A DNA stretch of 64,000 nt from Lachnospiraceae bacterium UBA3850 (GTDB lineage Bacteria; Bacillota; Clostridia; Lachnospirales; Lachnospiraceae). Made by a program: the position numbers and the translations under genes. The notes below the pieces were generated by a model that was not told the DNA's origin, made no database searches, and saw nothing but the letters and a program-made list of their open reading frames with translations. How positions within the stretch are numbered: position 1 is the first letter of the stretch; the number at the start of each line of letters is the position of its first letter. This document shows, in pieces, positions 34,798 to 46,000 of the stretch. The DNA lies in contig DGHK01000054.1 of the NCBI GenBank assembly GCA_002392655.1, forward strand, positions 31,234-95,233, read 5' to 3'.

Positions 34798-36771
34798 ATG
34801 AACAAAGAAATCGACACACTATCCGTAAATGCAATCCGCATCCTGTCAGCAGACGCAATTCAGAAAGCTAATTCAGGACATCCTGGACTTCCTCTGGGTG
34901 CTGCTCCTGCTGCATACACATTATGGTCACGCCATATGAACTTCGATCCTATGAATCCTCAGTGGATCAACAGAGACCGCTTCATTCTTTCAGGTGGTCA
35001 CGGCTCTATGCTTCTATACAGTCTTCTTCACCTTTTTGGATTTGGACTTCAGGTAGAAGACCTTATGAACTTCCGTCAGCTTGATTCCCTTACTCCCGGA
35101 CATCCTGAATATGGTCACACTGCCGGTGTTGATGCAACAACAGGACCTCTTGGTGCTGGACTTGGTATGGCAGTTGGTATGGCTATGGCTGAGAAGCATC
35201 TGGCTGCAAAGTTCAACAAAGACGATATGAAGCTCATCGATCATTACACATTTGCCCTTGCCGGAGATGGATGTATGATGGAGGGTATCAGTTCAGAAGC
35301 TATGTCTCTTGCCGGAACACTCAAGCTTTCAAAGCTTATCGTTCTCTATGATTCAAATAATATCTCTATCGAAGGCAGCACAGATATTGCATTTACTGAG
35401 AATGTGAGAAAACGTTTTGAAGCATTTGGCTTCCAGACACTTCTTGTTGAGGATGGTAACGATATCGAAGCCATTGATAAGGCAATCGCTGAGGCAAAGG
35501 CTGATACAGAGAGACCTTCTCTTATCGAGATCAAGACTAAGATCGGTGCCGGCTGTCCTGCAAAGGAAGGTAAGGCATCTGCTCATGGTGAGCCTCTTGG
35601 AGCAGAAAATGTTGCTGCCCTCAGAGCTAATCTTGGATGGCCTGTAGAGGATGCCTTCGTAGTTCCTGATGAAGTATATGAAAATTATACAGCTATCGCT
35701 GAAAAGGCTGCCGAAAGCTATACAGCCTGGAAAGAGCTTGAAGCTGCTTACGGTGCAAAATATCCTGAGGATATGGCACTCTTCAACTCCTACATGGATA
35801 ACAGTGCTGCTGCATCCAAGCTTTATGACATTCCGGAGTTCGCTGCTGATCAGGAAGGCGCAGTTGCTACAAGAAATGCTTCCGGTAAGATTATTAACAT
35901 CATCAAGGATGCTATTCCAAACCTCTTTGGTGGTTCTGCAGACCTTTCACCTTCAACAAAGACATATATGAATGATGCCGGTGATTTCTCCGCTGCAACA
36001 CCTGAAGGCAATAACCTTCACTTTGGTGTCAGAGAGCTGGCAATGGGAGCAATCGGAAATGGTATCATGCTCCATGGTGGACTTCAGGCATTTGTTTCAA
36101 CCTTCTTCGTATTCAGCGATTATCTGAAACCTATGGCAAGATTGTCTGCACTGATGCATCTTCCACTTACTTTCGTTCTTACACATGATTCTATTGGTGT
36201 TGGTGAAGACGGACCTACACATCAGCCTATCGAGCAGCTTTCAACATTTAGAGCTATTCCAAATATGCTCACCTTCAGACCTGCTGATTATACAGAGACT
36301 GCTGCTGCCTGGTACACAGCTATGAACTCTACTTCAAGACCTGTAGCTCTTGTTCTTTCACGTCAGAATCTTCCTGCACTTCCATCAGGAGTCGGAAAGA
36401 ATGCTTTAAGAGGTGGTTACATTGTAGCCGATGCAGCCGGTTCTCCGGATGCTATCATTATCGCTACCGGTTCAGAGGTTGGACTTGCTATGGATGCCAA
36501 GAAGGTGCTTGATGAGAAGGGTATCAACACAAGAGTAGTAAGTATGCCTTGCGTAGAGCTTTTCGAAGAGCAGTCAGAAACCTACAAGGAAGGCGTTCTT
36601 CCAAGCAGCGTAACAAACAGAGTTACTGTTGAAGCTGCATCAACCTTCGGTTGGGACAGATATGCTACTAAGCACGTTGGTATAGATACCTTTGGCGCCT
36701 CAGGTCCTGCTAAACTTCTCTTTGAGAAGTTCGGCATCACAGTTGATAAGGTTGTAGAAGCCCTTTCATAA
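34798..36771 (+). CDS. tkt: Transketolase
   Basis: 657 residues, AAAGGAA upstream. Thiamine-diphosphate domain with GPLGAGLGMAVGMAMAEKH and the GDG motif GDGCMMEGISSEAMSLAG (about residue 155), a central pyrimidine domain with FGGSADLSPSTKT and HDSIGVGEDGPTHQPIEQL, and a C-terminal domain ending KVVEALS. It moves two-carbon units between pentose and hexose phosphates. Codon use is strongly biased, as for a highly expressed gene. An IS3 element begins 20 bp after the stop, so the native terminator may be displaced. Confidence 0.97.
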   Translation: MNKEIDTLSVNAIRILSADAIQKANSGHPGLPLGAAPAAYTLWSRHMNFDPMNPQWINRDRFILSGGHGSMLLYSLLHLFGFGLQVEDLMNFRQLDSLTPGHPEYGHTAGVDATTGPLGAGLGMAVGMAMAEKHLAAKFNKDDMKLIDHYTFALAGDGCMMEGISSEAMSLAGTLKLSKLIVLYDSNNISIEGSTDIAFTENVRKRFEAFGFQTLLVEDGNDIEAIDKAIAEAKADTERPSLIEIKTKIGAGCPAKEGKASAHGEPLGAENVAALRANLGWPVEDAFVVPDEVYENYTAIAEKAAESYTAWKELEAAYGAKYPEDMALFNSYMDNSAAASKLYDIPEFAADQEGAVATRNASGKIINIIKDAIPNLFGGSADLSPSTKTYMNDAGDFSAATPEGNNLHFGVRELAMGAIGNGIMLHGGLQAFVSTFFVFSDYLKPMARLSALMHLPLTFVLTHDSIGVGEDGPTHQPIEQLSTFRAIPNMLTFRPADYTETAAAWYTAMNSTSRPVALVLSRQNLPALPSGVGKNALRGGYIVADAAGSPDAIIIATGSEVGLAMDAKKVLDEKGINTRVVSMPCVELFEEQSETYKEGVLPSSVTNRVTVEAASTFGWDRYATKHVGIDTFGASGPAKLLFEKFGITVDKVVEALS

Positions 36772-36887
36772 AGATTAATCGGAATAAAAATGAGGACATC
36801 CTGATATATGGTGTGCTACCCGTCAAGAGGACAGTGAATAATTAAAAAGTTTCGTACCGCCAGTCGAGCAATCGGCTAGCGGTATTC

Positions 36888-37817
36888 TTATGCAGCCGCA
36901 TAGTAGCTTTCATGGTATTCAACAGGAGTCATCAGCTGAAGCTTTCGTTGGATCCTTTCCGTGTTGTAATACCTGATATAGGTTTCTATGGTATTTACAA
37001 GGTCTGCTCTTGAAGTGAACCGTCTCCCATAATACGTTTCCCTTTTCAGAATCCCCCAGAAGCCTTCCATCGGACCGTTATCAATACAATGGGCCACTCT
37101 GGACATGCTCTGCTTCATATGATGCTTTTTGAGCCTTGCAGAGAATTGCTTGCTGGTGTACTGGAAACCTCGGTCACTGTGAAACAGCGGATGGGCATCC
37201 GACTCAACTGCTACAGCTGCATCAAATGTGTTCATAACAAGCGGATTGTCGTTGTGGTCACCTATCATGTAAGCCACAATCCTGCGGTCATAAAGGTCCA
37301 GAATGGCGCTTAAGTATACCTTGTGGACTTCAATGCCGATGTAATACTTGAACTCAGTCACATCGGTCAGCCACTTCTCGTTCGGAGCATCCGCGTGGAA
37401 ATCCCGGTTCAGGTAGTTCCTGGCGATGTGTGCAGGATCATCGCTGCTTCTGGTACAGCTCTTCGGCTTCCACTTGATCGTAGACTGGATGCGTTCTTTG
37501 CGGCAGATCCTCAAGACACGCTTATCATTCACAGCGATACCATGCTTCCTGTCCAGCTCATCCCTTATCCGCCGGTATCCCATGTCAGGATGCTTTTCAT
37601 GGATATCCTTGATCTTCTCAGAGATCTCTTTATTATACTTTTCGCTGAAACTGACAGGGGCTTTCAGCCAGCGATAGTAAGCGCTGCGTGATAGCTGAAG
37701 ATGCTCACATAGCCTTTGTACGGGATAGCATTTTTCTTCAGACAGTTCTTTGATCGCTTGATATTTATACAGATGTTGAGTCAGAGATAGCGATCTTTCA
37801 TCTCTAACTCTCTGACT
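36888..37817 (-). CDS. IS3-family transposase OrfB (made as OrfAB by -1 frameshift)
   Basis: The frame is entered from orfA by a -1 slip at A7 (37817-37823). Its first ATG is internal (37583, MGYRRIRDELDRKHG). An HTH_21-like part is followed by the rve integrase core with DDE residues: EKWLTDVTEFKYY, LFHSDRGFQYTSKQF, and Glu in NGPMEGFWGILKRETYYG. The C-terminus YYNTERIQRKLQLMTPVEY is typical of the IS150/IS3 groups. It catalyses excision and insertion with OrfA supplying end binding. Confidence 0.9.
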   Translation of the reverse strand, partial: SQRVRDERSLSLTQHLYKYQAIKELSEEKCYPVQRLCEHLQLSRSAYYRWLKAPVSFSEKYNKEISEKIKDIHEKHPDMGYRRIRDELDRKHGIAVNDKRVLRICRKERIQSTIKWKPKSCTRSSDDPAHIARNYLNRDFHADAPNEKWLTDVTEFKYYIGIEVHKVYLSAILDLYDRRIVAYMIGDHNDNPLVMNTFDAAVAVESDAHPLFHSDRGFQYTSKQFSARLKKHHMKQSMSRVAHCIDNGPMEGFWGILKRETYYGRRFTSRADLVNTIETYIRYYNTERIQRKLQLMTPVEYHESYYAAA

Positions 37818-38482
37818 TTTTTTAACAGATCATTCTCCATCTGGAGATCACGATTCCTTCGCTCCAGTTCTGCGATCTTATCCCGCAGTTCTTCCTCAGG
37901 CGTCCTGGCAGGCTGTGTACCTGCGCGTCTTCCGCGACGATCCTCCAGACCGGCTGATCCCATCTTTTCATAACGCAATACCCAGTTACGTACCTGTTGA
38001 TAGGAGCAGTTGTATTTCAATGCAGCCGCACCATAATTCTTATCATTGGCAAGGCAATACCTTACTATCTCAAGACGCTCTTCCGGTGTTGTGTTTCTGG
38101 CTTTCCTCATGTAGCTACCTCCACCGCTTCCGCGGCATCTGATTTCTCCATGAGTATTATAACTCTTTATCCAACGTTGAAGTTGGGTTTTTGAGCGAAT
38201 ACCATAGCGTGCTGCAACTGCTTGCAAGGATCCATTGCCTTCAAGATAATCATTTACAGCAGATATCTTCAACTCCTGGGAATAGTACTTAAAGGATTTT
38301 TGTTCCAATAAACCCGCAGGACCTTCGTTCCGATAAATATCTACCCACTTCCTAAACGCTTCTGTTCCGCAACCAGATAATCCAGCCTGTCTTGCCGCTT
38401 CCCGGATTCCTATTTCATCTCTGAGATATTTTTCTACCAGTTCCACTTTCAGGACTGGATCTATTTTTTTTCTTTCTGACAT
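37781..38482 (-). CDS. IS3-family transposase OrfA
   Basis: 233 residues from the ATG at 38482 (TTGGGGGT upstream; an ATG 22 codons earlier lies close to the IS end). Two HTH segments (RDEIGIREAARQAGLSG; NGSLQAVAARYGIRSKTQLQ) and a third (KNYGAAALKYNCSYQQVRNW), then a leucine-zipper-like helix (LRDKIAELERRNRDLQMEND) over which the A7 slip lies. The length and three HTH units fit IS150-like OrfA. Confidence 0.9.
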   Translation of the reverse strand: MSERKKIDPVLKVELVEKYLRDEIGIREAARQAGLSGCGTEAFRKWVDIYRNEGPAGLLEQKSFKYYSQELKISAVNDYLEGNGSLQAVAARYGIRSKTQLQRWIKSYNTHGEIRCRGSGGGSYMRKARNTTPEERLEIVRYCLANDKNYGAAALKYNCSYQQVRNWVLRYEKMGSAGLEDRRGRRAGTQPARTPEEELRDKIAELERRNRDLQMENDLLKKVRELEMKDRYL

Positions 38483-38557
38483 AGAAATACCCCCAAGTAG
38501 GTTTTTATATTTCATTGTCCTACTTGGGGGTAGCATATCAATATTCAAGATGTCCTC

Positions 38558-38695
38558 TTATTTTTTATCCAAAATACAATTTGTCATAGTTCGCGGTTAA
38601 CTCAGAATACACTTCATGTTCCACGAACATCATACAGATTTCATTAAGCAAGCTTATAAAATAAAGCAGCCTAATATCAATCCAGCATATTCCAC
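38558..38695. other. Spacer between IS3 and mecA, no gene
   Basis: It contains CGGTTAACTCA near 38592, also found near 3174. No terminator for mecA is evident. Confidence 0.35.
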
Positions 38696-39436
38696 TTATA
38701 TCCTCATCTCTCCAAGTGTCTGAAGTGCTTCATCCCTGATGATACATTTATAATGCTCTTCAATATAGTACCTTGTTCCATAATTAACTACTAACAGCTT
38801 TCCAAATTCCCTGAAGCATCTGATTGCAACATTGAATTCCTCTACAGAGTTCCGGTTTCTGGTGGCGATGAGATAATATAATCCATCCTTATCCTTATAT
38901 AGCGAATTATCACTATCATAAAAAACGGAAACCATCTTTGCAGCCTTAATGACAGGATCAAGGTCATCAAATGTATATATCAGATATTCTGGCGGAAGCT
39001 TTGGCTTTGGCTTCGCTGCCTGTGTATTCTGTGTTTGAATACCTCCGTCAGTCTCAGCACTATCCTTATTATCAGCAGTCCTGTCAATTACGACATCTGA
39101 AAACCGGTCTCTTAAAAGCTCAGCATTATTCTGTATAGCTTCCTTGAGCCTTCTTATATATTCATACTTGGAGTCCACCTTGGTATCTCCGTCGATCTTT
39201 GTGATCAGGAATACTACACACTCATTATCTACCTGCGTAGCCTCTACTATTATGGAGGAGCCATTAACATCAAAACCAAATTCTTCTCTGGCTCTATCCA
39301 TCATATGATGAAGCATCCTGTCAACCTTTCCGGTCTTATCTGTAGAAAAATCCGATAACTGCAGATCCTCATCCTCAAGATCGCTTGGCCACAAAGTGAA
39401 TCTTATCTGACTTTCACTTAGCTTTTCTATCTTCAT
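38696..39436 (-). CDS. mecA: MecA-type adaptor protein for ClpC
   Basis: 246 residues. The N-terminal substrate-binding domain reads MKIEKLSESQIRFTLWPSDL and MLHHMMDRAREEFGFDV; a Gln/Pro/Lys linker follows; the C-terminal ClpC-binding domain has LIYTFDDLDPVIKAAKMVS, SLYKDKDGLYYLI and FREFGKLLVVNYGTRYYIEE. MecA proteins hand substrates to ClpCP and control competence and stress regulators. AAAGGAT precedes the ATG, and an extended -10 (TGTTAGAAT) lies about 70 bp upstream. Confidence 0.9.
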   Translation of the reverse strand: MKIEKLSESQIRFTLWPSDLEDEDLQLSDFSTDKTGKVDRMLHHMMDRAREEFGFDVNGSSIIVEATQVDNECVVFLITKIDGDTKVDSKYEYIRRLKEAIQNNAELLRDRFSDVVIDRTADNKDSAETDGGIQTQNTQAAKPKPKLPPEYLIYTFDDLDPVIKAAKMVSVFYDSDNSLYKDKDGLYYLIATRNRNSVEEFNVAIRCFREFGKLLVVNYGTRYYIEEHYKCIIRDEALQTLGEMRI

Positions 39437-39554
39437 TTTATTATCCTTTTATCATTTTAGGTCATATCCATATAAATCATATTTCCAACATACGTTGCTA
39501 GGTATTCTAACACAGTTTTGTAACAGAATAAAGGTCGTTTTCTAAAAATACACA

Positions 39555-39583
39555 TTGCATTTAATGATAATGTCTGATATTCT
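39555..39583 (+). promoter_or_regulatory. Candidate promoter of an ORF-less transcript
   Basis: TTGCAT (39555-39560), 17 bp, TATTCT (39578-39583), plus strand, divergent from mecA. Expected start near 39590. Confidence 0.35.
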
Positions 39584-39589
39584 CATTAT

Positions 39590-39845
39590 ACAGAAGTTAT
39601 GCTCGGTATTATTCATTATTCCCCTTTTAATGAATAACGCCAGGATCTATGATACCACATGATACTGCTTGATATTTTTTGCTGAGGTTTCACATATTTC
39701 ACATCACAGACTACTTGTGGACAAGAAAATATCAGCTTCTTCCATATCACATTTTGGTCGTCAACAAGATAAACCATTTCGACCGATATATCAAAACGGA
39801 CAAACATCTGCCGTCTGGTGCCCTTACACCAGACGGTTTTTATTT
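39590..39845 (+). ncRNA. Candidate structured non-coding RNA, about 255 nt
   Basis: The interval has no convincing ORF but has ordered hairpins and ends in a strong terminator. Stem A: TTATTCATTA (39609) with TAATGAATAA (39628-39637), 10 bp perfect. Stem B: about 13 bp between 39667-39680 (GCTTGATATTTTTT) and 39724-39736 (AGAAAATATCAGC), with a 40-nt apical region. Stem C: GGTCG/CGACC (39756, 39780) flanked by ATATC/GATAT. The terminator at 39811-39845 closes it. Two plus-strand frames of 62-69 codons cross the terminator and resemble nothing. It may be a 6S-like or regulatory RNA; I cannot assign a family. Confidence 0.4.
39811..39845 (+). terminator. Strong rho-independent terminator
   Basis: Perfect 10-bp stem CCGTCTGGTG / CACCAGACGG, 6-nt loop, then TTTTTATTT. 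It faces rightward with no coding gene before it on that strand, which is the main evidence for the RNA above. Confidence 0.9.
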
Positions 39846-39865
39846 ACGAATAACTGAAACTGCCT

Positions 39866-39945
39866 GCAGCCTGCCTTGTACCCTATAATTTCCTGCAACC
39901 AATCTTGTACCCTATAACTTTCTACAGCCTGCCTTATACACGTTT
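39866..39945. repeat. Imperfect 29-bp tandem units before the giant gene
   Basis: Two related units (CCTGCAGCCTGCCTTGTACC and CCTGCAACCAATCTTGTACC, each followed by CTATAA) and a third, CTACAGCCTGCCTTATACACG, which runs into the 62-bp direct repeat. The DNA here seems to have duplicated more than once. Confidence 0.45.
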
Positions 39946-39972
39946 CATGTAAATCAAATGTACTGAGCATTA
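39911..39972. repeat. 62-bp direct repeat, left copy
   Basis: Starts CCTATAACTTTCTACAGCC and ends TGTACTGAGCATTA. It matches 46854-46915 at 61 of 62 bases. The two copies bracket the promoter and whole gene of the 2238-residue protein. Confidence 0.92.
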
Positions 39973-39996
39973 TTTGTTGTGAACGGTAAAAAATGT

Positions 39997-40047
39997 TGCG
40001 CTTTTGTTATGCTTTACCTTGTTATAATATAATTTGTATTTTATTAT
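39997..40047 (+). promoter_or_regulatory. Upstream motif and candidate promoter of the giant-protein gene
   Basis: TGCGCTTTTGTTATGC (39997-40012) is the motif shared with 3253-3268. Then TTGTTA (40019-40024), 17 bp, TATTAT (40042-40047); TATAAT at 40045 is an alternative -10. The gene's AGGAGGGA ribosome site follows. Confidence 0.45.
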
Positions 40048-40081
40048 AATATGAAGAGCAAATATCAAGGAGGGAACTAAT

Positions 40082-43000
40082 ATGCCAAAGAAGAATGAAA
40101 ACAGAATTGTAGAATACGGTTATGACGATATCAGAAATACTTTTGAGGCTCAGAAAAACCGGGATAATGCTGATGTAGACAAGGTGATTGATGGCCTTGG
40201 GCTGATAGATAATGTAGAAAATGCCATAGAAGGTCTGGATACTTTTGAGGCGGAAGATCTGGCTAATATGAGCCGTATTTTTGATAATATATTCGGGAAA
40301 ATAGTAGATGATCAGAAAAAGCTCTTACAAGAAATAGATGATGATCCAATGGCTATATATAAGAACTTTGCTATTCAGGATCAGGAGGGAAATATTTCTG
40401 ATATTTGGACTTATATTCATGACCGTTCTTTTGATATGTTTAATATCGCTTTTGATGAGAATATATGTAAAACAGCTATCGTACTTCTCCTGGCAGAGGG
40501 TAAAACAAATATACTTTATGCGCCGGCCGTAGTTAAGGATAATGAAGTTGTTGTGAGTGACAGGAGAGATGCTGTTGCTATAAAGAAGACATTAAGAAAT
40601 GCTGGTGTTGATTATGAAAATGATCCATTGTTTGTCGTATATGATGATGATAAGGTAAAACTGGAACGTGCTTTTGATGCGGTTAATAGACAAATGGGGA
40701 AAGAGATTCTTACTTACAAAATTAACAAACCGGATAAAAATGGCAGACTGAATGAAGTGACTGACATAGAGGATGAAACTGCAATTGCAGATTGTGAGAG
40801 AAAATTTAATTATATTTTCGAGGAATTGAATGAATCTCAAAAGTTTAGCCTGAAGGGATTTAAGAGGGTAAAAGACGGAAAGACTGTCTCATTATATGAT
40901 GAAGTAAGGAAGAAGCTTAATGATAAGTGGAAAGCAACTGATAATAATATAGATAAGTATGTGATCGCATCAATATTTAGAACACTTGTTGATCCAGATG
41001 CAACTCTTATATACGAAGCGTTTGGCGTGAAGCAGGAATTTAACAAGATAGACGGCATCGAGGAAATAATAGAGCAGGCGAAGAATACTTCCAATGAGGA
41101 GGGAGAGGCTGATAAAGAAGAATTGAATGCTGAGGCTGATGAAGATAAGAGTGATGAGATGGATGAAGAAGAGAAGTCTGAGGCTGACTCTAGTGATGAA
41201 GAGATTGAAGAGGATAGGCAGGACGATGTAAATGAGGATGAAGGGTTAACTGAAAAAGAGTATGAAGAACTTAAGAAGAAGGTCTTTGATAATTATGATG
41301 CTGAGTATAGTGCTGCTGTAGAAAAAGTAAGGGAAGAGCTTGATAAGCTACAGTATATCGATAAGTCCAAGCTCAGGGAGTTCTTCGACAAGTATAGAAA
41401 AGATGGCGAGTCTAGTATTGAAGCTGATCTTCTTAGTCTGGATCATGAGACCTCAAAAAATGCCCGAAATGAGTTTAATGGCTACTTCAGAGGGTTCTTT
41501 GATGCGATGAATGAGCTATGCTCAGCAGTTCGTTATAATATGTTTGGCAGCTTTGCTATTCAGAATAAAGATGGAAGTTTGGTGAACGTGGCTGATTATA
41601 CTGATAATGTATTTGCTGGCAAGGAGTGGTATGATGAGGGATTTGATTCCAGAGATAAATGTGGAAAAGCGGTTATCTTAAGATATCTGTTAGAGGATGA
41701 AGGAAAGATTATATTCCGCCCAAGTGTGGATGTTTACAGTAGAAATGGGACGCGTTTAATAATTCCATTAGTGGGGAAGGAAATTGATGTTGCTGGAAGG
41801 AAGGAGATTCCTCTTAATATAGCTCCTAAAAAGGCTGATACACTATCTTATGATGAGAAAAGGAAACTTAGTGGAGCTCTCTCTGGTTGTACTGACGTGA
41901 TAAGCAAAAGGAATGAAGAAATATTTGAAGTTTTTTCTGGCGAAGAAGCTGATTCAACGGGCGCTGCTGATATAGATCAGGAGACACGTGATAATGCTGT
42001 GGAAATATTTGATAAGATATTTGCTGAACCACTTGAAAATAAGAACTTTAATATCAGAGGTTTTAAGGTCATTAAAGCTGGGAAAACTGTTTATACTGCT
42101 GAAAGTATAAAGAAAGCTCTTTCTGAAAAGTGGTGTGCTTCTGATAAGATATTAAATGATACTATCAAGGCTCTAGTTGTCAGAGCTTTAAGTGAACCTG
42201 GTGCAGAAGTCGTATATGATCATGCTGGTGTAAAGCAGGTTTACAGATCTCAGTTCGATATTAATGCTGAGGCTGCAACTAACAGCTTTATGAATGATTT
42301 GTTTACTGCGGCAGTTCAGGATAAGAATCGTAGAGAGGCGCTTGATAAGGAAAATGCCAGACTTAAGGAAGAAGCTGAAAGAGAGGCATATCTTGCAAAT
42401 AATCTAAGAGCTTTGGAGGAAATGATTGAAAAAGAGAATCATTCTGAAATATATGACCTTGAGATAAATACAATTGATAAGAGAGGCAGATGCTATACTG
42501 GTAGGGAATCTGCCAGTCTTCCGTATTATCAACTTGATGATGTAAAAAAAGAGGATATGGCAGCTACTGTCAAAATGTTTGATGAGATATATGGAAGCAT
42601 GCTGGAGTATGATAAGGATTTTCTGGATAATCTGACTATTACAAATAAGAAAGAAGACAGAGAGATAAGTCTGGAAAAGTTATATAGCTTGTCTGAAGAT
42701 ATTACTAAGAAACAGTCCAGGGATTTATTAATAGAAATGGATCTTAGAAAGGCTGGTAAAGAGTATTATAAGAAATTCCTCTTTATGCGACTTCTTACAG
42801 ATGAAAATGCGGAGATAACATATAATAATAAAAAGCTAAATGTTGTAGTACCGATTAAAGCACCTGAACCATCGGAAATGTTCCTGGCGGAATCACGTGC
42901 GCATAATATAACATTTTTTGTTCCGAATATTTCAAGTGGCGAGACATTTAAGTTTAGTTTTAATAATGCTGAGAACTATAACAAGAGATTTAAACCTGAG

Positions 43001-46000
43001 GAAGTATCTTCTGAGGAGCTGGATGAGGCAGCTCAGCTTTTTGATAAAGCATTTAAGAATCTTGTTGATGCTGATATGGGTATGCATAAGAATATTCTTG
43101 ATATAGTGGAGATTCAGGCTGATACTGATCTAAAGTATGAGACGGTATCTGAATATGTATCCGGCATCCATTCTCTTGATGATATAACTCCGGAGCAGTT
43201 GCTTAAATATGAAAAGGCATATGTTATCCATGCTCTCGCGGATCCGAGAGAAAAGATCAGGATCAGAGCTGAAGTTATCAGTCCTAAAACTGGTGAGATA
43301 TTAAAGGAAAAGATAAGCAGAGGTAAGTATAGAAGTGTAAGCAGGCGTAATATTCCGGCTAACTATCCAAAGCCCGGGAAGTTTGATTTGGAAAAAGATC
43401 ACAGTGAGAAGGTTAAGCAGAATAAGAATAAGCCTAAGTATGATAAAGAGGCAGTGGATGCCAAGGTTCGGGAAAGTGATGCAGCGTATGAAAGCTCTCT
43501 ATATGATAAGCAGATTGAGCTGGAAGAACTTAATCGAAATAAAGATCTAATTACAGCTGCGAGGAGTATAGATAGAAAAGGCATCACAGAGCTTGCAATT
43601 AATAAAAATGCAGGAAAGCTCTTTACATTAGAGGAACTGGCAAAACTTAGTGACGAGGATCTGGCTGCGGCAGAGGCAAAGTTTGACGAAGTCTTTGCAG
43701 CGCTTAAGCTTAATTATGATAATATGATGGGTGCCATCAAGGAAAGAAGAGAAAAAAGAGGTGCCGTACAGAAATACTGGGATGATCCTTCCTTTGCTGA
43801 GATGTTTGATATCAGAAATGATAAAGAAGAACTGATTTTCAATCCGTATGATATAGATGATGAGGTCAGAAAGACGAAGGAAATGCCTAATAATAAGTCA
43901 GAGGCTCGCGTAATTAGAGATAAGTATATCAAGGCGTATATTCTCCGTGCGATGACTGTTCCTGAAGTAAATATCTTCCATAAACCATATGTCAAAGATA
44001 TTATAGGTTCTATTACTGTAGAAGAAAGGACAGGTTATGTCGGTAACTACATGGATATAAATCATCCGAAGGAGGTTGTATATCCAGAGATTAAGGTTGA
44101 GGAAAAGACTGAAGAAGAGAAGCTTCAGAAACAAGATGCTAAGCAGGAGGCTGAAAAACAGGACCCTGATCAGTATATATTCAATAAAGATTATGATGTT
44201 AGACCATTTAAAGATTCTGATGAAATAGAAGATGAGACAATTATAGAAGAGGCAGAATATGAAGGAGAGGTAGACGAAGCTGATAATGCCGCTCTTGATA
44301 TGGTTGGTGACCTTTTTGAAGGTCTGGAAGCAAGGCAACAGGCTGACGAAACCCTGGCGAATGATGTGAAGCAGTTTGAAGAGGATGAGAAGGAGTATAA
44401 TTATCAGCAGTCCCTAATCAGAGACGAGAAATTAAGTAAGCAAAGAGAAGAGCGTAATAAGAGGCTTGAAGAAGAGAGGAAGAGAGAAGAGGAGGAAGCA
44501 AGAAGGAAGGCAGAAGAAGAGAGGATTCGTCTTGAAGAAGAAAGAAAGCGCAGGGAAGAGGAGGAATTCCATTATAAAAATGATGTAGGTGAAGATGGTC
44601 TGACTCAGGAACAACGTGATTATAAGGCGAAGGAAGCTGAAGCCACTGAGTTTATTTCCGGTCTGATGGATGGTATCGATAAGGCTGATAAGACTGATAT
44701 ATATCAGCTTAGAATGAACCAGAAAGGTCTTGACATCAAGGACTTTGAGAATGTTTTAATTAGCAACATGCTTACTGACGAAGAACTTGAGAAGTGCCAC
44801 ACTGTATTTACTAAGCTGTTTAAACCTCTTATTGACCATCAGATGCCGCTTTATGATAAATATAATGTGGAAAAAAAGTCTGTTGTCCGTCATATGCATA
44901 TAGATGAAGAAATATTTGGTATGACTGACTTCTTTGAAAGAAAAGGGATTGATCCGGATAGTGAACTGGCAGATAAGTACAAGGAAGCACGTGTTCTGTA
45001 TTATATGGCCCGTCGTGGATTCTCACTTTCAGTAGATGCTTATTATGAAGATCTGATATTATATGGAAAGCCAGAAACGGTTGATGAGATTGGAAATATC
45101 AGGAATCCTGAGGACGCTCCTGAACTTGTGGAGGTGGTTGAGCCTCCAAAGACAGAAGTATTTACTCTTGAGAGGAATGAGCCGCCTGTTCAGCAATTAG
45201 ATATAGAACAGCAGGGCAATCAGATACAGCAGAATGAACAGATTCAGCAGGAAGTACCGGTACCAGGACAGGAAGGGGTGCAAATTCCAGGACAGGATGG
45301 AATTCAGGAACAGAACAATAATGTAGAACCTCGCGAGAATATTAATGATAATGTGGGTAATGAGCAGCCTCCTGTAGAATTGGATATCACCAGACTTCAT
45401 CCTGAGAAAAATGGTATACCGGAGGGACCATCTAATCCGGGTGCAAGACGCATGGAACGCTTTGTTAATGGATATAAGGCGTATAAGGCTGGAATAAATG
45501 GAATGCTCGAAAAGCTTGAGGGCGTTAAGAACCTTATGCTCCATTCACAGGATGATAAAACTAAGAATTTCTACGGTTTCGAGAGAGAAGGATCCAGATC
45601 ATATCAGGATATGACACAGAGTCTGCATGAGCTTATGAAACAGCTTGAAGCAGGTCATTATTCTCCTGACGTTATAAGACAGCAGATGCTGAAGACTTAT
45701 AATGCTGCGGTTAAATATTATACATCGCATTATGGACTTACAGGTTGGAAATATTCTGAAAAGGGCAAGGACAGACTTCGTGCATCGGAGTATCTGGTTA
45801 ACAGACTTCCGGTCATGATGAATACATTTAGTAATCTAAGAGTCGGTGTTTCTTTTATAACTGACGTTAATGGTGATGCTTATGGCAATAGAAGTTTGAA
45901 TGAAATAGGTGAGGGCGTAAATAGTCTGATGCATCGTCATCCTGATGTTAAAGCATCGATAGAAGCGAGAAATGATTATCCAACACCTAGCTATGATGAA

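Larger units (their letters stand above)
36792..38557 (-). mobile_element. IS3-family insertion sequence
   Basis: About 1.77 kb bounded by related inverted ends: GAGGACATCCTGATATAT at 36792 and, inverted, GAGGACATCTTGAATATT from 38557. Both continue to a TGCTACCC block and then to an AGGACA repeat further in. It holds overlapping orfA and orfB with an A7 slippery site. Both frames are intact, so it may be active. I see no clear target-site duplication (flanks AAT and TTA), so the exact ends are uncertain by a base or two. Confidence 0.88.

Noticed and set aside
36772..36887. Target-site duplication of the IS3 element
   Set aside because: Flanking triplets and quadruplets do not match, so no duplication can be claimed.
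39669..39888. Two 62-69-codon plus-strand frames near mecA
   Set aside because: Both run through a perfect terminator hairpin, lack ribosome sites and resemble nothing; the stretch is better explained as RNA.
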